This document shows, in pieces, positions 24,366-31,928 of a stretch of DNA of 39,711 bases (the stretch's first letter is position 1; every line of letters begins with the position of its first letter). The notes under the pieces were generated by a model that worked only from the letters and a program-made list of their open reading frames with translations, ran no database searches and was not told the origin of the DNA. The position numbers and the translations under genes are program-made. Source of the stretch: Elusimicrobiaceae bacterium (lineage in GTDB: Bacteria > Elusimicrobiota > Elusimicrobia > Elusimicrobiales > Elusimicrobiaceae); NCBI GenBank assembly GCA_017618215.1, contig JAFZUQ010000005.1, positions 1 through 39,711 on the forward strand. The letters run 5' to 3'.

Positions 24366-25338
24366 TTCGTTTCCTCGGTAATTGTGTGCTCTTTGCCCAA
24401 AAACAAGCGCAATAATGTTGAGGGCGTAATTGTTCTAAAGGCGGCAAAAATTTATAGCACACTCTTGAAGATTTTTTGCATCTGTCTTTAAAAGGGCAAC
24501 CGTAAAAACGACCACCTTTTTTAACGGAACCGTAAATTTCAAAAAGCGGTACACCTTTAGGTGTATCTTTTGTTATTATTGACTTGAATAAACCGTAGGT
24601 GTATGGGTGTAAGGGGTTTGAAAACAGTTCTTTTGAACTAGATTCTTCAATTTTGGTACCATAATACAAAACAAAAATTCTATCGGCAATTTCTTTTGCA
24701 AGTAGTAAATCATGCGTTATAAAAATCACTGCCATTTTATAAGTTTTTTGAAGTTTTTTTATAAGTTTTAAAATTTGTTCTTGGGTTCGTTCATCAAGTG
24801 CGGTTGTCGGTTCATCGGCAATTAAAAGTTTCGGGTTTAAAGCCAGTGCAAGCGCAAGCATAACGCGCTGCCTTTGCCCGCCGGAAATCTGATGAGGATA
24901 AGAACTTAAAATATTTTGTGGCAGGTCCACTTGTTGCAAAAGTTCTTTTATTTTATTTTCTGTTTCGTTTAAAGTCAAATTTGTTTTTGCTTTAAAAATT
25001 TCAAACAAATGTTGGCGGATTGTTATAACGGGGTTTAAAGCGGTTAAGGCATCTTGGAAAACAAGGGCAATTTCTTTACCGTTAATTTCGTGCCTTTCTT
25101 TTGTGGGAAGTTTTAAAATATCTTTGCCCTGAAGTAAAATTTGGCCTTGTGTTACGCTGATATTTGTGGGTAACAAACCCATTATAGCCATGGCTTGCAT
25201 AGTCTTGCCACAGCCGGATTCCCCAACGATAGCAAGCGTTTGCCCCTCTTGTAATTTATAAGATAAATTCCTTACAATCGGGTAAACTTTACCGTTTTTA
25301 TTACGGATGGAAACCGTTAAATTTTTTACTTCTAACAT
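24355..25338 (-). CDS. oppD: Oligopeptide ABC transporter ATP-binding protein, OppD/DppD type
   Basis: ATPase subunit of the peptide importer. The 327-residue product has Walker A (AIVGESGCGKTMQA), FQDALTALNPVITI, the signature ISGGQRQRVMLALALAL, Walker B LLIADEPTTALDERT and a C-terminal oligo_HPY region. The C-terminal Cys cluster CPFKDRC...C...HYCAC is of the kind that binds an iron-sulfur cluster in OppD/DppD. It begins 2 bases after rfbH, so it is read from the glycan cassette. Its natural partners oppB and oppC lie 12 kb away on the other side of the cassette. Confidence 0.93.
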   Translation of the reverse strand: MLEVKNLTVSIRNKNGKVYPIVRNLSYKLQEGQTLAIVGESGCGKTMQAMAIMGLLPTNISVTQGQILLQGKDILKLPTKERHEINGKEIALVFQDALTALNPVITIRQHLFEIFKAKTNLTLNETENKIKELLQQVDLPQNILSSYPHQISGGQRQRVMLALALALNPKLLIADEPTTALDERTQEQILKLIKKLQKTYKMAVIFITHDLLLAKEIADRIFVLYYGTKIEESSSKELFSNPLHPYTYGLFKSIITKDTPKGVPLFEIYGSVKKGGRFYGCPFKDRCKKSSRVCYKFLPPLEQLRPQHYCACFWAKSTQLPRKRNDI

Positions 25339-25340
25339 AA

Positions 25341-26696
25341 TTATTTCACTTTTTCTTTTATAAAATTATGTATTGCTTCGCAAATTTTTTCTAAGTCAGT
25401 TTCAGCTAAACCTTGGAATGTTCCTATCCAAAAAGTATTATTCATTATAAAGTCTGTGTTAGGCAGTTTTTTATAATCTTCTTCATTTAAATTTTTGGAG
25501 ATTTTTAAAGCCCCATCGCCGATACGCAAAGGTATTTCATCATCTACAAATGCAGGTTGCCTAAGTAAATTCCCCGCAAAAAGTTGGCGTGTGCCTATCC
25601 CATTATTTTCCAGATATTCCGCAAGTTCTTGTTTTGTAAAAGGGGCATCCGGTTTAACTGAAATTAAAAACCCGAACCAAGATGGTTCAACATCTTTTCC
25701 TATAGAAGGTAAAATCAAATAGTTTTCCAAATCTTTTAAGTGTTTAAGCAAATATGCGGCATTTTTTTTGCGGTGTTCTAAAAAAGTCGGCAATTTTTTT
25801 AATTGGCTTAAACCTACGGCAGCCTGCCAGTCCGTAATCTTTAAATTAAAGCCTATATGGGAATAAGTGTATTTATGGTCATATCCAAAAGGTAAATTAC
25901 CGAGCTGCATTTTAAAACGGTTTTTACAGGTATTATCTACGCCGGGTTTGCACCAACAATCGCGTCCCCAATCGCGGAAAGATAAAATTATGCGATAAAG
26001 CTGAGGATCATTAGTTACTACGGCTCCGCCTTCACCCATAGTCATATGATGTGCTGGGTAAAAACTGTATGTACCGATATTTCCAATAGTCCCGGCTTTT
26101 TTACCTTTCCATGTCGCGCCCAAAGCATCACAGGAATCTTCAATAAGCCACAAATTATGTTTTTGACAAATCTCCATAATTTTTTCCATGTCGAACATAT
26201 TTCCAAGCGTGTGGGCAACAAAAATTGCTTTGGTTTTAGGTGTTAAAGCAGCCTCAATTTGTAAGGTATCAATATTATAGGTTTTTAATTCACTATCAAC
26301 AAAAACAGGTATTAAACCTTGTTGGATAATAGGGTTTACTGTTGTCGGGAAACCTGCTGCAACGGTTATAACTTCGTCCCCTTTTTTGAGGCGTTTATTC
26401 CCAAGTTTAGGGGATGTTAATGCAGATAATGCAAGCAAATTCGCCGATGAACCGGAATTTGTTGACAAAGCAAATTTAGCGCCCAGCCAGGAGGCAAATT
26501 GTTTTTCAAATTCTTCATTAAAGCGGCCTGCTGTAAGCCACATATCAAGTGTGGCATCAATCATATTTGTTAAATCGTCTTCATCCAAGACCTTACCGGA
26601 AACAGGAATATATTTGCGTGGTTTTTTTACACCGAAAACTTCTTTGTAATAATTTTTTGCCGCTTCTTTTACTTCATTCCTTAAATCTTGTTCCAT
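25341..26696 (-). CDS. rfbH: CDP-4-keto-6-deoxy-D-glucose 3-dehydrase (RfbH/DdhC)
   Basis: PMP-dependent iron-sulfur enzyme that removes the C-3 hydroxyl of CDP-4-keto-6-deoxyglucose, with an NADH-dependent reductase partner. The 451-residue product is full length. Where most of this aminotransferase-like fold has a PLP Lys, it has SFYPAHHMTMGEGG with His217, the mark of the dehydrase. Cysteines 189 (IEDSC), 247 and 249 (DCWC) and 257 fit the [2Fe-2S] ligand set of the family. It overlaps rfbG by 16 bases. The reductase DdhD/AscD that should complete the reaction is not in the window. Confidence 0.95.
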   Translation of the reverse strand: MEQDLRNEVKEAAKNYYKEVFGVKKPRKYIPVSGKVLDEDDLTNMIDATLDMWLTAGRFNEEFEKQFASWLGAKFALSTNSGSSANLLALSALTSPKLGNKRLKKGDEVITVAAGFPTTVNPIIQQGLIPVFVDSELKTYNIDTLQIEAALTPKTKAIFVAHTLGNMFDMEKIMEICQKHNLWLIEDSCDALGATWKGKKAGTIGNIGTYSFYPAHHMTMGEGGAVVTNDPQLYRIILSFRDWGRDCWCKPGVDNTCKNRFKMQLGNLPFGYDHKYTYSHIGFNLKITDWQAAVGLSQLKKLPTFLEHRKKNAAYLLKHLKDLENYLILPSIGKDVEPSWFGFLISVKPDAPFTKQELAEYLENNGIGTRQLFAGNLLRQPAFVDDEIPLRIGDGALKISKNLNEEDYKKLPNTDFIMNNTFWIGTFQGLAETDLEKICEAIHNFIKEKVK

Positions 26697-27763
26697 AATA
26701 AATTTGCCTCATAATCTTTGATTTGCATTAGAGAAAATTCTTCCATGTTTTTGCCTTCATAGAAATTTTTATACCAGGCAATCGTTAATTTTATTGCTTG
26801 ATCGGCGGTTAAACTGGGTACCCAATTTAGAATTTCTCGTGCTTTTGTTATATCAAGGGTTAAAAGATTGGCCTCATGTAAATTATCTTTTTTATGGACT
26901 TTTATTTCGCCTTTGCCATAAGCATTGATAACTTGCTTTGCAACTTCTGCGACTGTTAAAATACTACTAATGTACGGACCAAAGTTAAAACCTTCAGCAT
27001 ATTTTTTACCTTTGGTTAAAAGCAAATGCCCTAAAAGCAAATAACCGGACAAAGGTTCCAAAACATGTTGCCAAGGTCGTGTAGCGTTGGGATTCCTTAT
27101 TTCAATTATTTGATTTGATTCTATGGCGCGAATGCAATCAGGAACAAGCCTATCCAAAGCCCAGTCCCCACCGCCCATGACATTACCGGCACGTGCGGTT
27201 GCTAAAGCATAACCGCCGTCTTGTAAGAAAGACCTGCGGTAAGAAGAAGATAAAATTTCCGAACATCCTTTTGAAGAGGAGTACATATCATATCCGCCAA
27301 AAGAATCATCTTCTTTATAGGGGCGCGTTACTTCTTTATTTTCATAACATTTATCGGTAGTGATGTTTACAAAAGCGTTTACGGTTACAGTTTTACGGGC
27401 AGCTTCCAAAACCCTTAAAGTACCTATAACATTTGTTTCATAAGTTTTTATAGGTTCGCTATAAGATAAGCGTACCAAGGGCTGCGCGGCAAGATGAAAA
27501 ACAATTTCAGGTTTAAAATCTTGGAAAGTTTTATCTAAAGTGTTTTGGTCTAAAATATTGCCGATTACACTTTTTATATTTTTTGAAATTTGTGCGGCAG
27601 TAAATAAATTAGGATTAGTATTTGGTTCAAGTGAATAACCGCAAATTTCCGCTCCTAAATGTTTAAGCCATAAAACAAGCCATCCGCCTTTAAAGCCAGT
27701 ATGACCAGTTACTAAAACACGTTTGCCTTTATAGGTTTTTTGCAGATCTTTTAAAGTTGTCAT
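26681..27763 (-). CDS. rfbG: CDP-glucose 4,6-dehydratase
   Basis: Converts CDP-glucose to CDP-4-keto-6-deoxy-D-glucose, the branch point for CDP-linked dideoxyhexoses. The 360-residue extended SDR has the NAD-binding VTGHTGFKGGWLVLWLKHLGA, the Thr-Thr-Asp-Lys/YENKE region (ITTDKCYENKE) and the catalytic MYSSSKGCSE (Tyr-x3-Lys). The RPWQHVLEPLSGYLLL block is typical of RfbG. It starts 1 base after rfbF and overlaps rfbH by 16 bases. Confidence 0.96.
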   Translation of the reverse strand: MTTLKDLQKTYKGKRVLVTGHTGFKGGWLVLWLKHLGAEICGYSLEPNTNPNLFTAAQISKNIKSVIGNILDQNTLDKTFQDFKPEIVFHLAAQPLVRLSYSEPIKTYETNVIGTLRVLEAARKTVTVNAFVNITTDKCYENKEVTRPYKEDDSFGGYDMYSSSKGCSEILSSSYRRSFLQDGGYALATARAGNVMGGGDWALDRLVPDCIRAIESNQIIEIRNPNATRPWQHVLEPLSGYLLLGHLLLTKGKKYAEGFNFGPYISSILTVAEVAKQVINAYGKGEIKVHKKDNLHEANLLTLDITKAREILNWVPSLTADQAIKLTIAWYKNFYEGKNMEEFSLMQIKDYEANLLWNKI

Positions 27764-27764
27764 A

Positions 27765-28547
27765 TTATTTATCTTTCCAAATTTTCCATGGAGCTTGATT
27801 CTTTTCCCAAAGCTCGTTTAAGTCCAACTTATCTTTCAATGTGTCCATAGGGCGCCAAAAGCCATGGTGTTTATAAGCATTAAGTTGGCCTTCACTTGCA
27901 AGATTTCTTAAGGGTGTTTGTTCCCAAAAAACATCTTTCTTTTGCGGAATATAATCAAGTGCTTCCGGTTGGCAAACAAAGAAACCGCCGTTTACCCAAG
28001 CGCCATCTCCGGCAGGTTTTTCACAGAAGGAGGCAATTTGTCCGTTATTTTTAATTTCAAGAGCCCCAAAACGACCAGTCGGTTGTACTGCCGTTAAAGT
28101 AACAAGTTTCTTGCTTTTTTTATGACAGTCAATAAGTTTATTAATATCTATGTTAGCCACACCGTCACCGTAAGTTAACATGAATGGTTCATTATTTATA
28201 TAAGGGGCAGCTTGTTTGATACGGGAACCAGTCATATTATTTTTACCGGTAAAAAGCAAGGTTATTTTCCATGGTTCGCAATGATTTCGATGTATTTGAA
28301 TATCGTTATTTTCAAAATTTATGGTTATATCGGAATTATTTGTATAATAGTTTAAAAAATACTCTTTAATAAATTCGCTTTTATAACCGCACAAAATTAT
28401 AAACTCAGTAAAATTGAAGTGTGTATAAATTTTCATTATGTGCCAAAGTATAGGATATCCGCCTATTTCTACCATAGGCTTGGGACGAAGGACAGTTTCT
28501 TCCCCTAACCTTGAGCCAAGGCCACCTGCCAAAATTAGAACTTTCAT
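27765..28547 (-). CDS. rfbF: Glucose-1-phosphate cytidylyltransferase
   Basis: Makes CDP-glucose from CTP and glucose-1-phosphate, the first step of CDP-dideoxyhexose synthesis. The 260-residue product opens MKVLILAGGLGSRLGEET, with RPKPMVEIGGYPILWHIMKIY, YGDGVANID and the C-terminal WRPMDTLKDKLDLNELW, all typical of RfbF. I start it at 28547 because AGGGAGG lies just upstream. The frame is open 12 codons further, but that start would precede the predicted transcript start near 28565. Confidence 0.97.
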   Translation of the reverse strand: MKVLILAGGLGSRLGEETVLRPKPMVEIGGYPILWHIMKIYTHFNFTEFIILCGYKSEFIKEYFLNYYTNNSDITINFENNDIQIHRNHCEPWKITLLFTGKNNMTGSRIKQAAPYINNEPFMLTYGDGVANIDINKLIDCHKKSKKLVTLTAVQPTGRFGALEIKNNGQIASFCEKPAGDGAWVNGGFFVCQPEALDYIPQKKDVFWEQTPLRNLASEGQLNAYKHHGFWRPMDTLKDKLDLNELWEKNQAPWKIWKDK

Positions 28548-28571
28548 AGAACCTCCCTTTGCAATAAGTAT

Positions 28572-28577
28572 ATTATA
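28572..28577 (-). promoter_or_regulatory. Leftward extended -10 promoter of rfbFGH-oppDF unit
   Basis: On the minus strand a consensus TATAAT (28572-28577) is preceded by TGC, an extended -10. The -35-spaced hexamer 17 bases upstream is TTATAC (28595-28600), which overlaps the rightward promoter's -10. The predicted start is about 18 bases before the rfbF ATG. Confidence 0.7.
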
Positions 28578-28595
28578 GCACATATTTATTTATGG

Positions 28596-28601
28596 TATAA
28601 T
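28596..28601 (+). promoter_or_regulatory. Rightward extended -10 promoter of msbA-like/neuB unit
   Basis: TATAAT (28596-28601) is preceded by TGG, an extended -10. The hexamer 17 bases upstream, TTATAG (28573-28578), overlaps the leftward -10. The predicted start near 28608 leaves a leader of about 23 nt before the ATG at 28631. Confidence 0.7.
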
Positions 28602-28630
28602 TTACTATATAACACTATATATGGTGCTTT

Positions 28631-30403
28631 ATGGGGAAAAGAAAACATAAACTTAAAAAAGCTTTTAATGCAAACTTGTTTGTTTTAAACTGTAAGAGGA
28701 TGTGGCCCTTTGTCAAACCTTTTTGGGTTAGGGCTTTAATAGGTGTGCTGTTAACTATTCCGGTCGGCGGTTTGGATGCCGTTGTGGCTATGGCGCTAAA
28801 ACCGTTTATGGATCAGGTAATGGTTGATAAACAGCAGTCTTTTTCAAACCTCATACCATTGTTGATTGTCGGATTTACCGCGGTACAAGGTATACTCACT
28901 TATGCATCAGATTATCTCAATACTTGGGTTGCTCAAAAAATAACAATCGGTATTAAAAGACGTCTTTATGAGAAACTTCTTACTATGGATACCTCTTATT
29001 TCGATAGCCGCAATTCCGGTGAAGTTTTATTTAGATATTCAACTGATGCGGAAACAGCTTCAACAGGCTTAATAAACAGCGTAAAACAATTTTTAAGCAG
29101 AACATTTTCATCCATAGCATTGGTCGGCGTTTTGATATATAACTCGTGGCAAATGGCAGCTATTGCTGTTGCCGTACTTGGGTTTTTTATATACCCTATG
29201 TATATTGTACGCAAAAAAATGAAAGTTATTTTGGCCAAAACGGTTGTTAATTTATCATCCGTAATAACTGCATATAACGAAACTTTTGCCGGCAACAGAA
29301 CGATACGTTCTTTTACTTTGGAAGAAGAATTCAAAAAACGCTTTTATCAAATTACCGATACAACTTTTGCTTTAGCCATGAAAATGGTTAAAAGTACAAA
29401 TTGGCTTTCCCCACTTATGCATGTCATAATGTCTTTCGGTATAGCTTTTGTTATTTGGTGTGGCAGTTATTTAATTGTTACCGGTAAAATTACAAGCGGT
29501 AACTTTGTTGCTTTTACCGCAGCTTTGATAATGCTTTACAAACCATTAAGATCACTTGGTAATTACTATATTTCAATACAAAATTCTTTTCTTGCTATTG
29601 ACCGTATTTTTGAAATCTTGGGTTTAGAGCCTAAAATTAAGGATAAAGAAAATGCTTTAGAGTTAGGCGAAATTAAGAAAGGTATTACATTTAAAGATGT
29701 TGATTTCTCTTATGTTTCCGGTCGTGAAGTTTTGCACAATATTAATTTGGAAATACCTAAAGGAACAACTTTGGCATTAGTTGGTAATTCCGGCGGCGGT
29801 AAAACAACTATTTCTGCATTAATACCGCGTTTATATGATATCCGAAACGGGGAAATTACTATTGATGGCATAAATATTCAAGATTTCAGTCAAAAATCTT
29901 TAAGGAAACAAATAGCAATGGTGTTCCAGGACAATTTCTTGTTTTCCGGTACAATCAGGGATAATGTTTTGCTCGGTAATCCTGAAGCTGATGAAGGTAC
30001 TATTTGGTCCGCTTTAAAAAATGCTTGCCTTGAAGATTTTGTTAAAGGTTTACCGCAAGGGCTTGATACTGATATAGGAGAGCGCGGTACATTACTTTCC
30101 GGTGGGCAAAAACAGCGCCTTGCCATTGCTCGTGCTTTCGTTAAAAATGCTCCTATTGTTATTTTGGATGAAGCTACAAGTGCACTTGATACAAAATCAG
30201 AAAAAATTGTCCAAGAAGCTTTAGATAATTTGATGAAGAACAGAACTGTTATCGTCATCGCCCATCGTTTAAGTACTGTGCAAAATGCCGATAATATTGT
30301 AGTTGTAAATGATGGCCAAATTGTGGAAAGTGGCAGCCATGAAAATTTACTTGCTAAAGATGGTGCTTATGCCTCTTTATATAAAATGCAATTCAAAAAG
30401 TGA
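28631..30403 (+). CDS. MsbA-like lipid/glycan ABC exporter
   Basis: Homodimeric ABC exporter with fused membrane and ATPase domains. MsbA-type proteins flip lipid A or lipid-linked saccharides. The 590-residue product has a basic N-terminus, six membrane helices (about 25-320), Walker A GNSGGGKTT near 387, Q-loop MVFQDNFLFSGTIRDNV, signature LSGGQKQRLAIARAF near 490, Walker B IVILDEATSALD and the switch His in IAHRLST. Length is normal. No strong Shine-Dalgarno site precedes it. It is the first gene of the rightward cassette, so it could export its product. Whether it is the genome's main MsbA cannot be told. Confidence 0.9.
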   Translation: MGKRKHKLKKAFNANLFVLNCKRMWPFVKPFWVRALIGVLLTIPVGGLDAVVAMALKPFMDQVMVDKQQSFSNLIPLLIVGFTAVQGILTYASDYLNTWVAQKITIGIKRRLYEKLLTMDTSYFDSRNSGEVLFRYSTDAETASTGLINSVKQFLSRTFSSIALVGVLIYNSWQMAAIAVAVLGFFIYPMYIVRKKMKVILAKTVVNLSSVITAYNETFAGNRTIRSFTLEEEFKKRFYQITDTTFALAMKMVKSTNWLSPLMHVIMSFGIAFVIWCGSYLIVTGKITSGNFVAFTAALIMLYKPLRSLGNYYISIQNSFLAIDRIFEILGLEPKIKDKENALELGEIKKGITFKDVDFSYVSGREVLHNINLEIPKGTTLALVGNSGGGKTTISALIPRLYDIRNGEITIDGINIQDFSQKSLRKQIAMVFQDNFLFSGTIRDNVLLGNPEADEGTIWSALKNACLEDFVKGLPQGLDTDIGERGTLLSGGQKQRLAIARAFVKNAPIVILDEATSALDTKSEKIVQEALDNLMKNRTVIVIAHRLSTVQNADNIVVVNDGQIVESGSHENLLAKDGAYASLYKMQFKK

Positions 30404-30409
30404 GGATTT

Positions 30410-31927
30410 ATGAGCAAAAACATTTTTGATAAACTATTTGTTTTGGAAATGGCCAATAACCATGATGGTAGCGTGCAGCATGGTTTAAAAATTATAAGGC
30501 AAATGGCTGATGTTTGTAAAAAATACCCTATGTTTAAATTTGCCTTTAAATTCCAATTTAGGAATTTAGATACTTTTATTCACCCCGATTATCAAAATAG
30601 AAAAGATATTAAATACATAAAACGTTTTACCGATTCCCGTATAAGCAGGGCAGATTACCAAACTTTGTTTGATGAAGCCAAAAAACAGGGTTTTATTACG
30701 ATGTGTACGCCTTTTGATGAGCCATCTGTAGATTTAGTAATGGAAATGGGTTTTGATATTATAAAAGTTGCAAGTGCCTCTTTTCAGGATTGGCCTTTAC
30801 TCACAAAAATAGTTGCTTGCGATAAGCCGATAGTTTTATCTTGTGCGACGGCCTCTTTGGAAGAAATAGATAATGTTGTCAATTTCTTTAAAAACAGAAA
30901 TAAAACTTTTGCTTTAATGCATTGTGTTGCCGATTACCCCACAAAAACCGAAAAATTGCAGTTAAACCAAATTGATGTACTCAAGAAACTTTACCCGGAT
31001 GTACCGATAGGCTTTTCAACACATGAAGATCCAGGGGCTACGGATATTATTCCATTAGCCGTTGCCAAAGGTGCAAAAATATTTGAAAAACATGTAAATA
31101 TCAAAGAGGACGGCTTTAGCATAAACGGTTATTCTTCTACTGATGAACAAGTTGACAAATGGCTTGCCGCCGCACAACATGCTTTTGAAATTTGCGGTTC
31201 TGAAGATGGGAAAAGGTACCAACCTTCTGAAACTGAAAGCGCAAGCATAAAGAATTTAAGCCGCGGTGTTTGGGCTAAAGAATTAATTAAGAAAGGTGAA
31301 AAGATAACACTTGATAATATCTTCCTTGCCATGCCTACTTTCGAGGGGCAATTAACAGCGAGAGATTTATCAAAATATTCGCTTTATATCGCCAAAGAAG
31401 ATATTAAATCCCAAGAGCCTGTTTATAAAGAAAAATTGGATTATAAAAATATTCATAAACAAGTTGCGGAAATAGTTACAAAAATTCAAGATTTGATAGA
31501 AAAAGCAAATATTGTTGTCCCGAACCATACTTATTTTGAATTATCACATCATTATGGAATTGACAAGTTTTACGAGGTCGGTGCAACAATTATTGATTGT
31601 ATTAACAGGGAATATTGTAAAAAATTATTAATACTTTTGCCTAATCAAAAACATCCTTGCCATTATCATCAAAAAAAGGAAGAAACCTTTTTGGTCGTTT
31701 ACGGGGATTTAACTCTAGAACTTGACGGTGAAATAAAGCATTATAAAAAAGGCGATATGGTGCTTGTTAAACGCGGTCAAAAGCATAGCTTTGCTACTGA
31801 AAACGGCCTGATTTTTGAGGAAATATCTACCACCCACTACAAAAATGATTCCTTCTATGATGATACAAGCATTATGGAAAATAAAAACCGCAAAACGGCA
31901 ATGATTCTTAATTGTAAGGTAAAATAA
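30410..31927 (+). CDS. NeuB-family PEP-dependent synthase fused to SAF and cupin domains
   Basis: NeuB-family enzymes condense phosphoenolpyruvate with a sugar aldehyde to make nonulosonic acids. The 505-residue product has a TIM-barrel part (about 1-265) with EMANNHDGS, KFQFRNLDTF, MCTPFDEPSVD, CADYP-type HCVADYPTK and FEKHVNI, and a SAF domain (about 275-345). A C-terminal cupin follows (about 390-490). In it, HYHQKKEETFLVVYGD and GDMVLVKRGQKHSF supply the metal-binding His/Glu set of D-lyxose-isomerase-like cupins. The usual SDHT is STHED here. NeuB alone is about 340 residues, so the cupin is an added domain. GAGG overlaps the msbA-like stop. No neuA or neuC is present. Confidence 0.88.
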   Translation: MSKNIFDKLFVLEMANNHDGSVQHGLKIIRQMADVCKKYPMFKFAFKFQFRNLDTFIHPDYQNRKDIKYIKRFTDSRISRADYQTLFDEAKKQGFITMCTPFDEPSVDLVMEMGFDIIKVASASFQDWPLLTKIVACDKPIVLSCATASLEEIDNVVNFFKNRNKTFALMHCVADYPTKTEKLQLNQIDVLKKLYPDVPIGFSTHEDPGATDIIPLAVAKGAKIFEKHVNIKEDGFSINGYSSTDEQVDKWLAAAQHAFEICGSEDGKRYQPSETESASIKNLSRGVWAKELIKKGEKITLDNIFLAMPTFEGQLTARDLSKYSLYIAKEDIKSQEPVYKEKLDYKNIHKQVAEIVTKIQDLIEKANIVVPNHTYFELSHHYGIDKFYEVGATIIDCINREYCKKLLILLPNQKHPCHYHQKKEETFLVVYGDLTLELDGEIKHYKKGDMVLVKRGQKHSFATENGLIFEEISTTHYKNDSFYDDTSIMENKNRKTAMILNCKVK

Positions 31928-31928
31928 A

